Shown here one piece after another: positions 27,923-37,345 of a stretch of DNA of 39,120 bases. The stretch is from an uncultured Azospirillum sp. (GTDB lineage Bacteria; Pseudomonadota; Alphaproteobacteria; RF32; CAG-239). The notes under the pieces were generated by a model. That model was given only the letters and a program-made list of their open reading frames with translations. It did not search any database and was not told the origin of the DNA. The translations under genes were made by a program, and so were the position numbers. Numbering within the stretch: the first letter of the stretch is position 1; each line of letters opens with the position of its first letter. The stretch covers positions 1 through 39,120 of the forward strand of contig CAMOQT010000004.1 in assembly GCA_946623145.1 (NCBI GenBank). The letters run 5' to 3'.

Positions 27923-29262
27923 ACAGGTTATTTTTTAGTTGTTTTAAAATAATCCCGCTTTTAACAGCGGGATTAATCTTATTTTTTTCTGATTTTGCAC
28001 AAGCATCTGCCGTCATTATTTCTGATGAAGAAACAGAGAGTTATTTGCAAAATTTATTACAACCGATTTATTCTGCTGCCGGAGTTTCATTTAATCGTAA
28101 TAAAATTTTCATTCTGAGTGATAATTCTCTTAATGCTTTTGTTAGTGATGGAAATGATTTATTTATTCATTCCGAAACAATCCTGCAAGCAAAAAGTGAT
28201 GATGAGATACGTGGTGTTTTAGCGCATGAAGTTGGGCATATACAAGGCGGACATATTCTTCGACATAAGCTCAGAATACAGGAAATGCAAAATCTCAGTT
28301 TAGCCTCTATGGTTGCTGCTGTTGCTCTTGGGACTGCATCCGGTAGAGGTGATGTTGCTGCTGCTATTGCTCTAGGCTCTCACAGCTCTTTATTAAATCA
28401 GTCTCTATCTTACCAAATCCAAGAGGAACGTAGTGCAGATGAAGCCGCCGTTTCTTTATTAAAAAAGACACATCATTCTCCCAAAGGTTTGCTTGAATTT
28501 ATGAAGAAAATTCAAACCCAAAATAAATTACAAGGTATTCAGGAAAATCCCTATTTCCGTACACACCCAATGTCTGCCGAGCGTTTAGCATTTTTACAAC
28601 AAGCGGTTACTCAATCTTCTTATCCCCCCGAAAAAAGTAAAAGTAATGCCCTAAAACGGATCCAAGCGAAACTTTATGCTTTTATTAAAACACCTCAGCA
28701 AACGGCTTATAAATATCCTATTTCTGATACATCTATTGAGGCTTATTATGCGCGCGCAATTGCTGCTTTTAAAAGTTTAAATTTTAATAAAGCTTTACGA
28801 TTAACTGAACATTTAATGCAACAGGATTCCAACAATCCCCATTTTCATGAACTTAAAGGACAAATCCTTTTTGAAGCAGGAAGGATCAAAGAATCTCAAA
28901 AAGAATTTTTACGAGCTATTCAAATATTTCCTAAATCTGCTTTATTTAAAATTGATGCGGCGCAAGCAACTCTTGAATTATCACCCTCGGCGAAAGAATT
29001 ACAATCTACTATTATTCACTTACAGCAAGTTCTAACCTCCAGACCAAGTTCAATTGCGTGGTTATTATTAGCTAAAGCATATCATCTTGCCGGAAAAGAT
29101 ACTGATGCTAAGTATGCCTCGGCACAATATAGTTTGCACACAGGTGATATAGACTTAGCTCAGAAACAAGCTGAAGATGCACAGAAAAACTGTACTCAAC
29201 CTCAATTGCGTTTGAAAATTGAAGATTTATTAAACCTCATTAAAGATATAAAGAAGTCTTAA
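27895..29262 (+). CDS. M48 family metalloprotease with C-terminal TPR-like repeats (BepA/YfgC-like)
   Basis: 455 aa; signal peptide (LTAGLILFFSDFAQASA), HEVGHIQGGH (HExxH), ERSADEAAV, TPR-like region. Start codon is TTG (27895) or GTG (27898), overlapping the rne 3' end. Confidence 0.87.
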   Translation: MVEKINQKLNRLFFSCFKIIPLLTAGLILFFSDFAQASAVIISDEETESYLQNLLQPIYSAAGVSFNRNKIFILSDNSLNAFVSDGNDLFIHSETILQAKSDDEIRGVLAHEVGHIQGGHILRHKLRIQEMQNLSLASMVAAVALGTASGRGDVAAAIALGSHSSLLNQSLSYQIQEERSADEAAVSLLKKTHHSPKGLLEFMKKIQTQNKLQGIQENPYFRTHPMSAERLAFLQQAVTQSSYPPEKSKSNALKRIQAKLYAFIKTPQQTAYKYPISDTSIEAYYARAIAAFKSLNFNKALRLTEHLMQQDSNNPHFHELKGQILFEAGRIKESQKEFLRAIQIFPKSALFKIDAAQATLELSPSAKELQSTIIHLQQVLTSRPSSIAWLLLAKAYHLAGKDTDAKYASAQYSLHTGDIDLAQKQAEDAQKNCTQPQLRLKIEDLLNLIKDIKKS

Positions 29263-29272
29263 AAATTTTACC

Positions 29273-30172
29273 TTAATTTTTGAAATACTGATGAGGGCGT
29301 TGTAATTTAGGCATTTCATTTGGTATTGTATTTTTATTTTGGATTTTCTTCATTGTCTCATTGCTGACTTTTGCCTGATAGAGACAAGGAATTCCAGGAA
29401 CCGCATTATAATATTCGTCCAAACCGGCAACTTCTTCATGCATACCTATATATAGGAATCCGGCAGGAACCTGATATGACTGTATTTTCTTGACGATTTG
29501 TTTTTGCATTTCAGCTGAAAAATAATGCAAGACGTAACGGCAAAAAACAATATCAAAAGGCTCAATATTAGATAAATTATCCAATAAATTATAGCGAAGA
29601 AATTTTATATTGTTTGCTATCTCAGGATTAATCATCCAACCGTTATTTTCTTTATGAAAATATTTAACAATACGGCGAATATTCATTCCCATTTGTACTT
29701 CAAGGGTATTATATATACCTCTTTGAGCCTTGGTTATAGCTTGAGTTGAAATATCTGTTCCTAAAATATTGATATTCCAATCTCCTGTTGCCACTAAATT
29801 ATCAGCAAGACTCATACCTATAGAATATGTCTCCTGTCCGGTTGCACACCCTAAGCTCCATATTCTTAATTTTTTACTGCGACGATTAACTTCTCTGATT
29901 CTTGGTAAAATCAATTGTTCAAACGAACGAAATACCGAATAGTCTCTAAAGAAACTGGTATCGGAAATAGTTAAAGCTTCTATAACCTGCCATAGAAGAG
30001 ACTTTTGTCCTCTTTTCAAATCCTGTATCAACTCATCAGAGCTACTATACCCTTTTTCGCAAACAAAATTGTATATTTTATTATCTATTAAAAAATAACT
30101 TTCAGCAGATAAATCCCATCCTGCATATTTTTTTAATAACTGAACAATATAATCAAAATCGCTTTTTTTCAT
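29273..30172 (-). CDS. cheR: CheR-type protein-glutamate O-methyltransferase
   Basis: 299 aa; LRIWSLGCATGQETYSIGMSLAD, INILGTDISTQAITKAQRGIYNTLEV, FDIVFCRYVLHYFSAEMQ. Confidence 0.9.
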   Translation of the reverse strand: MKKSDFDYIVQLLKKYAGWDLSAESYFLIDNKIYNFVCEKGYSSSDELIQDLKRGQKSLLWQVIEALTISDTSFFRDYSVFRSFEQLILPRIREVNRRSKKLRIWSLGCATGQETYSIGMSLADNLVATGDWNINILGTDISTQAITKAQRGIYNTLEVQMGMNIRRIVKYFHKENNGWMINPEIANNIKFLRYNLLDNLSNIEPFDIVFCRYVLHYFSAEMQKQIVKKIQSYQVPAGFLYIGMHEEVAGLDEYYNAVPGIPCLYQAKVSNETMKKIQNKNTIPNEMPKLQRPHQYFKN

Positions 30173-30181
30173 TTAAAAACC

Positions 30182-30565
30182 TCACAGCAATCCTAAAATT
30201 GTTAATTTTGAGGATATAATATCTTCATCAAAGGGTTTTATAATATAATCATCGGCACCGCCATTAATCGCTAATTCAATTCTATCCATATCAGAGCTGG
30301 AAGAGCAGAATATAACTTTTGGGGCTTTACTTATTTTCATTTCTCTAATTTTATATAAAACATCTATCCCATCTAAAACAGGTAAACTCCAGTCCATAAT
30401 AATCAGATCCGGTTCTTTAAGTTGCGTTAATTCGACAACCTCTTCACCATCCTCTGCTTCCATAACGGAAAAGCCCAAATTTGATATAATTTTCGATAAC
30501 AATAAACGAATAATTTTCGAATCATCTGCTATTAAACAGCTTGCCATTGCCTTGCCTTTATCCAA
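30182..30565 (-). CDS. CheY-like single-domain response regulator
   Basis: 127 aa; LIADDSKIIR, phospho-acceptor LIIMDWSLPVLDG, K in DYIIKPFDE. Alternative start ATG 30547. Confidence 0.92.
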   Translation of the reverse strand: MDKGKAMASCLIADDSKIIRLLLSKIISNLGFSVMEAEDGEEVVELTQLKEPDLIIMDWSLPVLDGIDVLYKIREMKISKAPKVIFCSSSSDMDRIELAINGGADDYIIKPFDEDIISSKLTILGLL

Positions 30566-31157
30566 TTATCAATCCAAACGTATTTTCTTCAATCATATTT
30601 ATTTTTTTAACATTATTCAATATATTTTGCAAATAAACAACAGGTGCATATTGTGCCTGATTTTCGAAAGCACTTCCTTGCAAAATATTTTTGATATTTT
30701 TAATTTTCTCTTCTGAAGCCGGAAAATCATTATGAATAATTGCAGCCAAACGGGAATCGACTTCTCTGACTTCAATATGGCCTCCTCTTACCAGAACATC
30801 TGCTAAAATCATAATAACCAATAAAGCTATACGGGTATAAGCAGTTGTATGAAGTTCTAAATCCAATGTTATCGGATATGAGGCATTCCCTATTGTTTCC
30901 AAATAAGCTTTAGCTGTTTCCTCAACCATATTTATATCATTCAAATTACTATTGGACAGACCAAATGCCATTCTAAAAAATTTTAGTCTTGATGTAAGAA
31001 CTTTTGAACTCACTTTTAAAATAGAACGAATATCGTCAATAAAATCCATATCCCCTTCTTCTAAAAGCTCTACAGCATTTGCTACCGCCCCGATATTTCC
31101 TATAACATCATGACTAATTCGGGTACAAACAAGTTCTGTAATATTATCTTCTTGCAT
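30558..31157 (-). CDS. chpT: ChpT-like histidine phosphotransferase
   Basis: 199 aa; DHp-like ELVCTRISHDVIGNIGAVANAVELLEEG; typical ChpT size and order; overlaps the cheY-like gene by 8 nt. Confidence 0.75.
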   Translation of the reverse strand: MQEDNITELVCTRISHDVIGNIGAVANAVELLEEGDMDFIDDIRSILKVSSKVLTSRLKFFRMAFGLSNSNLNDINMVEETAKAYLETIGNASYPITLDLELHTTAYTRIALLVIMILADVLVRGGHIEVREVDSRLAAIIHNDFPASEEKIKNIKNILQGSAFENQAQYAPVVYLQNILNNVKKINMIEENTFGLIIG

Positions 31158-31167
31158 TCATTTTATC

Positions 31168-32184
31168 CTAAAAATTATAAAGTCCGGTATTCATAAATCG
31201 CCTATCTTCTCGAGACATTCTTGTATAATCCAGGTCTCTTAGAGTCGGATCTTCCAAACGTAATTTTCCTGTTCCGGCTTGCAGATAAGGTTTATTACCA
31301 CCTAATCCCCAAATAACATTTTCTTTATTATCAGGGACACCATACTTTTGATTAATTCTTTTCCAAAAGTCATATACTTTTATATTCCGTAAATAGAATT
31401 CTTTTTGAGAATTACCGCGGATATTCGTCAAAACATTACTTTTATAAGACAAATAATATGCTTTATTTTTTGTAAAATTACTTGTAAACCGAATTTCCAT
31501 ATCTTCTTGGGTATCATATTTGGAATAAAAAACTCTTTCTATAAACTGATGATTATCTTTTTTAGCCATTTGTGTTACGCAACTTGCTAATCTTTCATAT
31601 CCGACGACACCTTGTGCTCGACATTTTTCTTCATTTCGCCAACGAATAAAATTAGGAATATCTTGTTTTTCAACTGTCTTTTTATATCCGCGACGTGTTA
31701 ATGCTGCTTCAATTTGGGCAGGATTCATTCTCAGCATTGCCCCTGAAATATCAAAAACAGATGCATTTGAACGTTTAACAGCCATTGCTTTCTGGACTTT
31801 TTGCTTACTCTCTTCTTTTTTGCTGTTTATCATTTCTGAGAGCGTTTCACCTGCTGATTTAGCGGCTTTAATACCACCTTTTTCAATACTGGCAATTTTA
31901 TCGACAAGATTATCTCCGACAGATGGGGACACATCAATAATAGCATCATCCGCTTTACCCAAAGCTTCTGCATTATCTTTTATGTTATCTGTTAAAGAAG
32001 TTTCTTTTTTAACAACAACTTCAGGAGCCGGCTCAGAAGCAGACTCAGAAATCATTTCTGCAGGTAATTCTGATGGCGGCGGTGGCGGTGTCAAACCGAT
32101 AGCAGGCAAATCATCCTCTGCTTTGACAGCACTGCAGAACAATATCAGACTTAAAACGCTTATGATTAGTTTTATTTTTTTCAT
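31168..32184 (-). CDS. Uncharacterised secreted protein adjacent to chpT-cheY-cheR
   Basis: Start placed at ATG 32184 ([24 protein letters not shown], signal peptide); ORF track start is 32217. Proline-rich N-terminus (PPPPPSELP), acidic/coiled middle, conserved-looking C-terminal domain with two Cys (EEKCRAQG...RLASCVTQ). Confidence 0.7.
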   Translation of the reverse strand: MKKIKLIISVLSLILFCSAVKAEDDLPAIGLTPPPPPSELPAEMISESASEPAPEVVVKKETSLTDNIKDNAEALGKADDAIIDVSPSVGDNLVDKIASIEKGGIKAAKSAGETLSEMINSKKEESKQKVQKAMAVKRSNASVFDISGAMLRMNPAQIEAALTRRGYKKTVEKQDIPNFIRWRNEEKCRAQGVVGYERLASCVTQMAKKDNHQFIERVFYSKYDTQEDMEIRFTSNFTKNKAYYLSYKSNVLTNIRGNSQKEFYLRNIKVYDFWKRINQKYGVPDNKENVIWGLGGNKPYLQAGTGKLRLEDPTLRDLDYTRMSREDRRFMNTGLYNF

Positions 32185-32314
32185 TCTTAAAGAATCGCAA
32201 TTAGTAAACTTTGACATTATTATATTTGTTTTTATATCTAAAGCAAATATTAACCTCAGGTTATCAAGCTGTTTTATTATTTACTTTTTTACGAATCTGT
32301 TTATAAATAGGCTT

Positions 32315-33670
32315 ATGATGCAGAAAATTGTTCACATTATTGGGGCTGGACTGGCCGGATCTGAAGCTGCTTGGCAAATTGCCAAACGCGGTATACAGGT
32401 TATTATTCATGAAATGAAGCCTCTTAAGTATTCTGCAGCGCATAAAAATCAAAACTTTGCAGAATTAGTTTGCTCAAATTCTTTACGTTCTGATGATTTT
32501 GAGCATAATGCCGTCGGTTTAATGCACCAAGAAATGCGTCTTGCAGAATCTTTAATTATGCAATGTGCTGATGAAGCCAAAGTTCCTGCCGGTGGAGCAT
32601 TGGCTGTCGATAGAAATCTATTTTCAGAACTTGTCACGGCAAAACTTAAAAATCATTCTTTGATAACTACTATTAACGAAGAAATAACATGTCTTCCATC
32701 TCATTCTGATGAATTATATATTATTGCGACAGGTCCTTTAACCAGCGAAGGCTTATGCTCTTCTATTTTAGAAAAAATCGGAGGGCAGTCTTTTTCTTTT
32801 TATGATGCAATTGCTCCTGTTATCTATAAAGATAGTATAGATTTTACAAAAGCGTGGTTTCAGTCTCGCTATGATAAAGGTAATAAATATGATTATATCA
32901 ATTGTCCTTTGTCTCAAGAACAGTATTATTCTTTTGTTGAAGCTCTGTTAACAGCTGAAAAAGCTGAATTTCACGATTGGGAGCAGGTTCATTATTTTGA
33001 TGGCTGTCTGCCAATAGAAGTTATGGCCGAAAGAGGAAAGGAAACGCTTGTTTTCGGTCCTATGAAACCTGTTGGACTTACGAATCCTCATAGTTCTGTA
33101 AAACCTTATGCTGTTGTCCAATTAAGACAAGATAATAAAGAAGACACTTTGAGAAATATCGTCGGATTTCAAACTAAAATGAAATATGGTGCTCAAAAAC
33201 AGGTTTTTCAAATGATTCCCGGACTTGAAAATGCTGAATTTGCTCGTTTTGGCGGCATTCACAAAAATACTTTTATTAAATCACCTGTTTTACTTGATAA
33301 ATTTTTACGTTTGAAAGAACAACCTAACATCCGCTTTGCCGGGCAAATTACAGGGTGTGAAGGCTATATAGAAAGTGCGGCCGTCGGTTTGTTAGCGGGG
33401 TATTTTGCTGCTTGCGAAGCACTCTCGGTTGAGGCTGTTTTGCCTCCAAAGACAACAGCTTTCGGTTCTATGCTTACCCATATTACGGATGATACAAATA
33501 TTGAAAATTTCCAACCGATGAATATTAATTTTGGAATTTTTCCAACTATTCAAGGAGAAATTACGGCTAATGGAAAGTTCAAAAAGATTAAGGGTATGGA
33601 TAGAAAAACAGCTTACTGTCACCGTGCTTTAACCGATATTCAGCCTTGGTTGAAAGAAATTGCAACATGA
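32315..33670 (+). CDS. trmFO: Methylenetetrahydrofolate--tRNA-(uracil-5-)-methyltransferase TrmFO
   Basis: Start placed at ATG 32315 ([26 protein letters not shown]). [77 protein letters not shown] track N-terminal extension from 31820 is antisense to the upstream gene. Confidence 0.93.
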   Translation: MMQKIVHIIGAGLAGSEAAWQIAKRGIQVIIHEMKPLKYSAAHKNQNFAELVCSNSLRSDDFEHNAVGLMHQEMRLAESLIMQCADEAKVPAGGALAVDRNLFSELVTAKLKNHSLITTINEEITCLPSHSDELYIIATGPLTSEGLCSSILEKIGGQSFSFYDAIAPVIYKDSIDFTKAWFQSRYDKGNKYDYINCPLSQEQYYSFVEALLTAEKAEFHDWEQVHYFDGCLPIEVMAERGKETLVFGPMKPVGLTNPHSSVKPYAVVQLRQDNKEDTLRNIVGFQTKMKYGAQKQVFQMIPGLENAEFARFGGIHKNTFIKSPVLLDKFLRLKEQPNIRFAGQITGCEGYIESAAVGLLAGYFAACEALSVEAVLPPKTTAFGSMLTHITDDTNIENFQPMNINFGIFPTIQGEITANGKFKKIKGMDRKTAYCHRALTDIQPWLKEIAT

Positions 33671-34500
33671 AAACACAATCTCAAGAAAATTTTCCCGTTG
33701 CCAGCCTTTTATTTCCTCGTGCTTACAGGGAAATCATTATACATTATTATAATTTTGCACGCTATTGCGATGATATCGCAGATAATTCAACATTGTCTCC
33801 TGAAGAGAAATTAAAACAATTACATCAAGCTGAACAAGCTTTATTCGGAAAAGAAAATTTAGCTTGTGCAGAGGTTCTACGCCATGATTTTCTCTCTGAA
33901 AAATTAGATTTTTCCCTAGTGACTGATTTATTAATTGCTTTTCGTCAAGATGCTCAAAATATCCCTTATAAAACATGGGCTCAGTTATTGGATTATTGTC
34001 GCTATTCTGCAGAGCCGGTCGGGCGCTTTATGCTGGCATTATTTAACGAAAATCCTTCCACTTATTTACCAGCGGCTGCTTTATGTTCTGTTTTGCAATT
34101 AACAAATCATATACAAGATTTACATCAAGATATAACTATACTAAATCGAATTTATCTTCCTGAAGAAATGTTGAGTAAATATAAGGTTTCTCAAAAATCT
34201 TTACAGGCTTCTGAGTGTTCAAAAAGCCTACACTCCTTATTAAATGATATATTAAAAAGATGCCGTGATTTATTAAAAGATGCCTGTATTTTACCGGCAA
34301 TTGTTAAAAGTCGTCGAATAAAAATATACCTTTCCATAATTTTATCGTTAACGGATATTTTAATAAATAAGTTATATAATGCAGATGTGTTAGCGGAGCA
34401 TATTACTCTTTCAAAATCTGACCGTATAAGGGCTATTATTAAAGGATTATGGCTTGCTTTAACGACAAAACATAAGACATTGACTAATCAAGGACTTTAA
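33667..34500 (+). CDS. hpnC: HpnC-like squalene/presqualene synthase family protein
   Basis: Start ATG 33667 overlaps the trmFO stop (ATGA). [51 protein letters not shown], second Asp-rich region [23 protein letters not shown]. Confidence 0.83.
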   Translation: MKTQSQENFPVASLLFPRAYREIIIHYYNFARYCDDIADNSTLSPEEKLKQLHQAEQALFGKENLACAEVLRHDFLSEKLDFSLVTDLLIAFRQDAQNIPYKTWAQLLDYCRYSAEPVGRFMLALFNENPSTYLPAAALCSVLQLTNHIQDLHQDITILNRIYLPEEMLSKYKVSQKSLQASECSKSLHSLLNDILKRCRDLLKDACILPAIVKSRRIKIYLSIILSLTDILINKLYNADVLAEHITLSKSDRIRAIIKGLWLALTTKHKTLTNQGL

Positions 34501-35331
34501 ATGAATAACATTGATTACATAGTAAAAAAATCCGGTTCTTCTTTCTTTTGGAGCATGCGTTTACTGCCTAAAGCAAAAAGGGGGGCTATGTATACTATTT
34601 ATGCATTCTGTCGTCATATTGATGACATTGTTGATGGTCCGATGCCTATGCAAGAAAAGCAGGATTTACTTAAAGCCTGGCGTGAAGAAATTGAAAATAT
34701 TTATAATAAAGTCCCAACAACAGATATTGGTCGCCGAATTTACAAAAATTGTATGCGCTTTCATCTCCCAAAGAGTGAATTTTTGAAACTTATTGATTCC
34801 ATTTCTATGGATGTTCCTCAACCCTTACAGGCTCCTAAAATGACTGACTTTCTAAAGTATTGCCGTGGTGTTGCCGGTGTTCCCGGAAATCTATCTTTAC
34901 GAATATTCGGCTGTCAAGATGAGCAACTTATTGAAGAATTAGCAACTTCTTTGGGAAATGCTTTACAAATCACAAATATTCTTCGAGACATTAAAGAAGA
35001 TGCACAATCAGATAGATTGTATATTCCGCAAGAATATTTAGAAAAAGCTGAAATTTCCAGTAAAAATCCTAATGAAGTTATTACGAATAAAAATTTATCC
35101 GTAGCACGGGAAGAATTAGCTAAAATGGCTGCTGAAGATTATGCTAAAGCTAGTCAAATTATTCCTTTTTTAGATAAAAAAGCGGCTCGTCCGGTTCGTG
35201 CTATTGCGGCTATTTATAAAAAATATTTTGATCTTATGCAAAATCGCGGTTGGGAAATTATCTCCCCCAAACCTAATATCAGTAAATTCAACAAATTTTC
35301 TTTAGCTTTGCGGGCATATTTTGGAAAATAA
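34501..35331 (+). CDS. hpnD: HpnD-like presqualene diphosphate synthase
   Basis: 276 aa; SSFFWSMRLLPKAKRGAMYTIYAFCRHIDDIVDG, YCRGVAGVPGNLSLRIFG, NALQITNILRDIKEDAQSDRLYIPQEYL. Confidence 0.9.
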   Translation: MNNIDYIVKKSGSSFFWSMRLLPKAKRGAMYTIYAFCRHIDDIVDGPMPMQEKQDLLKAWREEIENIYNKVPTTDIGRRIYKNCMRFHLPKSEFLKLIDSISMDVPQPLQAPKMTDFLKYCRGVAGVPGNLSLRIFGCQDEQLIEELATSLGNALQITNILRDIKEDAQSDRLYIPQEYLEKAEISSKNPNEVITNKNLSVAREELAKMAAEDYAKASQIIPFLDKKAARPVRAIAAIYKKYFDLMQNRGWEIISPKPNISKFNKFSLALRAYFGK

Positions 35332-36364
35332 TCGAACATATCATATTATCGGTGCCGGAATTGCAGGTTTATATACAGCAAAACTTTTGAAAGAGCAAGA
35401 TCCTCTTTCATCAATTATTGTTTATGAAGCGGCTGAAAAAATCGGTGGACGTTGCGGTAGTTTTTTTGATTCTGACCTAAATTGTCCTTGCGATAATGCA
35501 ACACATGTTATTTTAAGCTGTAACAAACGAGCAAAAAAATTACTAGGCTCAAAGCTTTTTACTCATAAAATTCGCTTTTGGAATTTTAATAAAAATTCTT
35601 TTATTCCTTCTTTTTTATGTTTACCGGAAATTAATTCTGCCGTTTTTAATACAAGACAACCGAATTGGCGTTCTTTTTTATTTGTCTTTTTCAGATTGTT
35701 TCCTTTTTTTAATTTACGAGCTTATTTTTCCACTGGTGATTTAGAGGAATCTTTGTGCGCTCCCCTTCTCTCTTATGTTGATGATATTCATTATAATTGT
35801 GTTTGGCAAAGTTTCAAAGCTGATGATAATCATATTTCTCAACTTATCTTTTCACACAAAACTATTTCTGTTGCCCCACAAGATATTATTGTTTCTGCCA
35901 TTGATAGTTATCATTATAACCATATTATGGGCGGTTTCGATTTTGATTACAACTCGATATGTAATATTATTTTCAGGACTAGTATGACTTTAACTCTTCC
36001 TGAAAATTTAAAAATGATCGGCTTAAAAAACGCCACTAGTCATTGGCTATTTTGCTCTTCTAATTATACGGCCGTTACAATCAGCCATTTGAATGATTCT
36101 GTTGATTCTCATTCTCTATGGAATGAAATTTGCCAAATACGTCATTATAATGCTGCTTTTTTGCCTGCTTATAAAATTATGACATATCCATTGGCAACTA
36201 TTTCACAAAATAAACACAACAATCAAATTCGACCAATTTCCTGCCGGACAGTTTATGATAATTTGTTTATTTGCGGAGATTGGACAATGAAAAACCAGCC
36301 ATGCTGCATTGAGACAGCTCTCAATTCAGCAGTTCGGCTGGCTAAAATTGTTTTTAAAAATTAA
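35321..36364 (+). CDS. hpnE: HpnE-like hydroxysqualene dehydroxylase (FAD-dependent)
   Basis: 347 aa, TTG start overlapping the hpnD stop; YHIIGAGIAGLYTAKLLKEQ...VYEAAEKIGGRCGSFFD, C-terminal LFICGDWTMKNQPCCIETALNSAVRLA; position after hpnC-hpnD. Confidence 0.8.
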   Translation: MENNRTYHIIGAGIAGLYTAKLLKEQDPLSSIIVYEAAEKIGGRCGSFFDSDLNCPCDNATHVILSCNKRAKKLLGSKLFTHKIRFWNFNKNSFIPSFLCLPEINSAVFNTRQPNWRSFLFVFFRLFPFFNLRAYFSTGDLEESLCAPLLSYVDDIHYNCVWQSFKADDNHISQLIFSHKTISVAPQDIIVSAIDSYHYNHIMGGFDFDYNSICNIIFRTSMTLTLPENLKMIGLKNATSHWLFCSSNYTAVTISHLNDSVDSHSLWNEICQIRHYNAAFLPAYKIMTYPLATISQNKHNNQIRPISCRTVYDNLFICGDWTMKNQPCCIETALNSAVRLAKIVFKN

Positions 36365-37251
36365 GCTGCAAAAAATTGACCTGCAACAATTTTATCATTA
36401 TGCGTTTTGAGCCAATTATATGCTTTTCCCATATGTCCGATATCTAATACACGATACCCTTGTTTATGTAAATCATACGCTAAAACTTTTGCTGTTGGTC
36501 CCAAAACCGCAATAATCAAACGGTCTTTAGGTAATTTTTCAGCTTCAGCTAAGATACGCTTATATTCTCTCCAAGCATGTTCTTTTGGACCGTAAATATA
36601 ACTGATTGATTTGGCATTATCATATATATCATAGGTGAATTTTTCGGTATCTTCACCTTTAATCACTGTGATATCTTTCCCTTCCCAAATTTGACGAACC
36701 AAATTATAATATTTTTCGGTATCGGCACGACACTCTGGAGTTGTGTGATCATCAACCTCAATCGAGTGGGCTGTCATACAAGTATCAATATAAGTTTTAT
36801 CAAAATCAAGCATTTCATAAATTTCTGCACGATGTTGCGCCATAAACCAACGCCAATATGCTCTAACTTGTTCATCAACATCATCTAATGTACCAAAACG
36901 ACGAGAAATACCAATCAGCATTCCCTCATCTTTTGTCATCAAAATTTCTTTTAGGCGGCGAGACAGTTCTTCATCATATTCTTGAAAACCTATTGCATTA
37001 CCTAAAATGAGGTTAAATTCTCCATCACCAAAACGAGCTACACTTTTATTTGTATCAAGAATAGCTTGAACACTCTCAAACTGGGTCATTACTTTTGGTA
37101 ATTTTAAAGAACGGATCTCATCTGCAATTTCATATTTTAAATTATCCAACATCATTGGAAATTTTTTAAATTCACGTACAGCTTTATGGTGGGTTTTTAA
37201 ATCAAATTTAAATAGCCGGATAATATTTTTTCCGAACATTTGTAGTCCCAT
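36361..37251 (-). CDS. GT-D fold / DUF1792-like putative glycosyltransferase
   Basis: Start placed at ATG 37251 (MGLQMFGKNIIRLF...), ORF track start 37338. SVARFGDGEFNLILG (GDGEF motif), TVIKGEDTEKFTYDIYDNAKSISYIYGPKEHAW, LIIAVLGPTAKVLAYDLHKQGYRVLDIGHM. Confidence 0.75.
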   Translation of the reverse strand: MGLQMFGKNIIRLFKFDLKTHHKAVREFKKFPMMLDNLKYEIADEIRSLKLPKVMTQFESVQAILDTNKSVARFGDGEFNLILGNAIGFQEYDEELSRRLKEILMTKDEGMLIGISRRFGTLDDVDEQVRAYWRWFMAQHRAEIYEMLDFDKTYIDTCMTAHSIEVDDHTTPECRADTEKYYNLVRQIWEGKDITVIKGEDTEKFTYDIYDNAKSISYIYGPKEHAWREYKRILAEAEKLPKDRLIIAVLGPTAKVLAYDLHKQGYRVLDIGHMGKAYNWLKTHNDKIVAGQFFAA

Positions 37252-37345
37252 AATATAAACTCCTAATAATGATTGACTTATATTGTTCAAATTATTACAC
37301 TTCGAATAACATTGCAACCTTTTAGTTTGAAAGCACACAAGTCCG

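Noticed and set aside
29261-29281. AAAAATT/AATTTTT inverted repeat at the M48/cheR convergent junction as a bidirectional terminator
   Set aside because: Only A/T pairs, short, overlaps stop codons; indistinguishable from background in this AT-rich sequence.
31820-32314. N-terminal extension of the TrmFO ORF
   Set aside because: Antisense to the secreted-protein gene; TrmFO homology starts at [14 protein letters not shown], so the start belongs near 32315.
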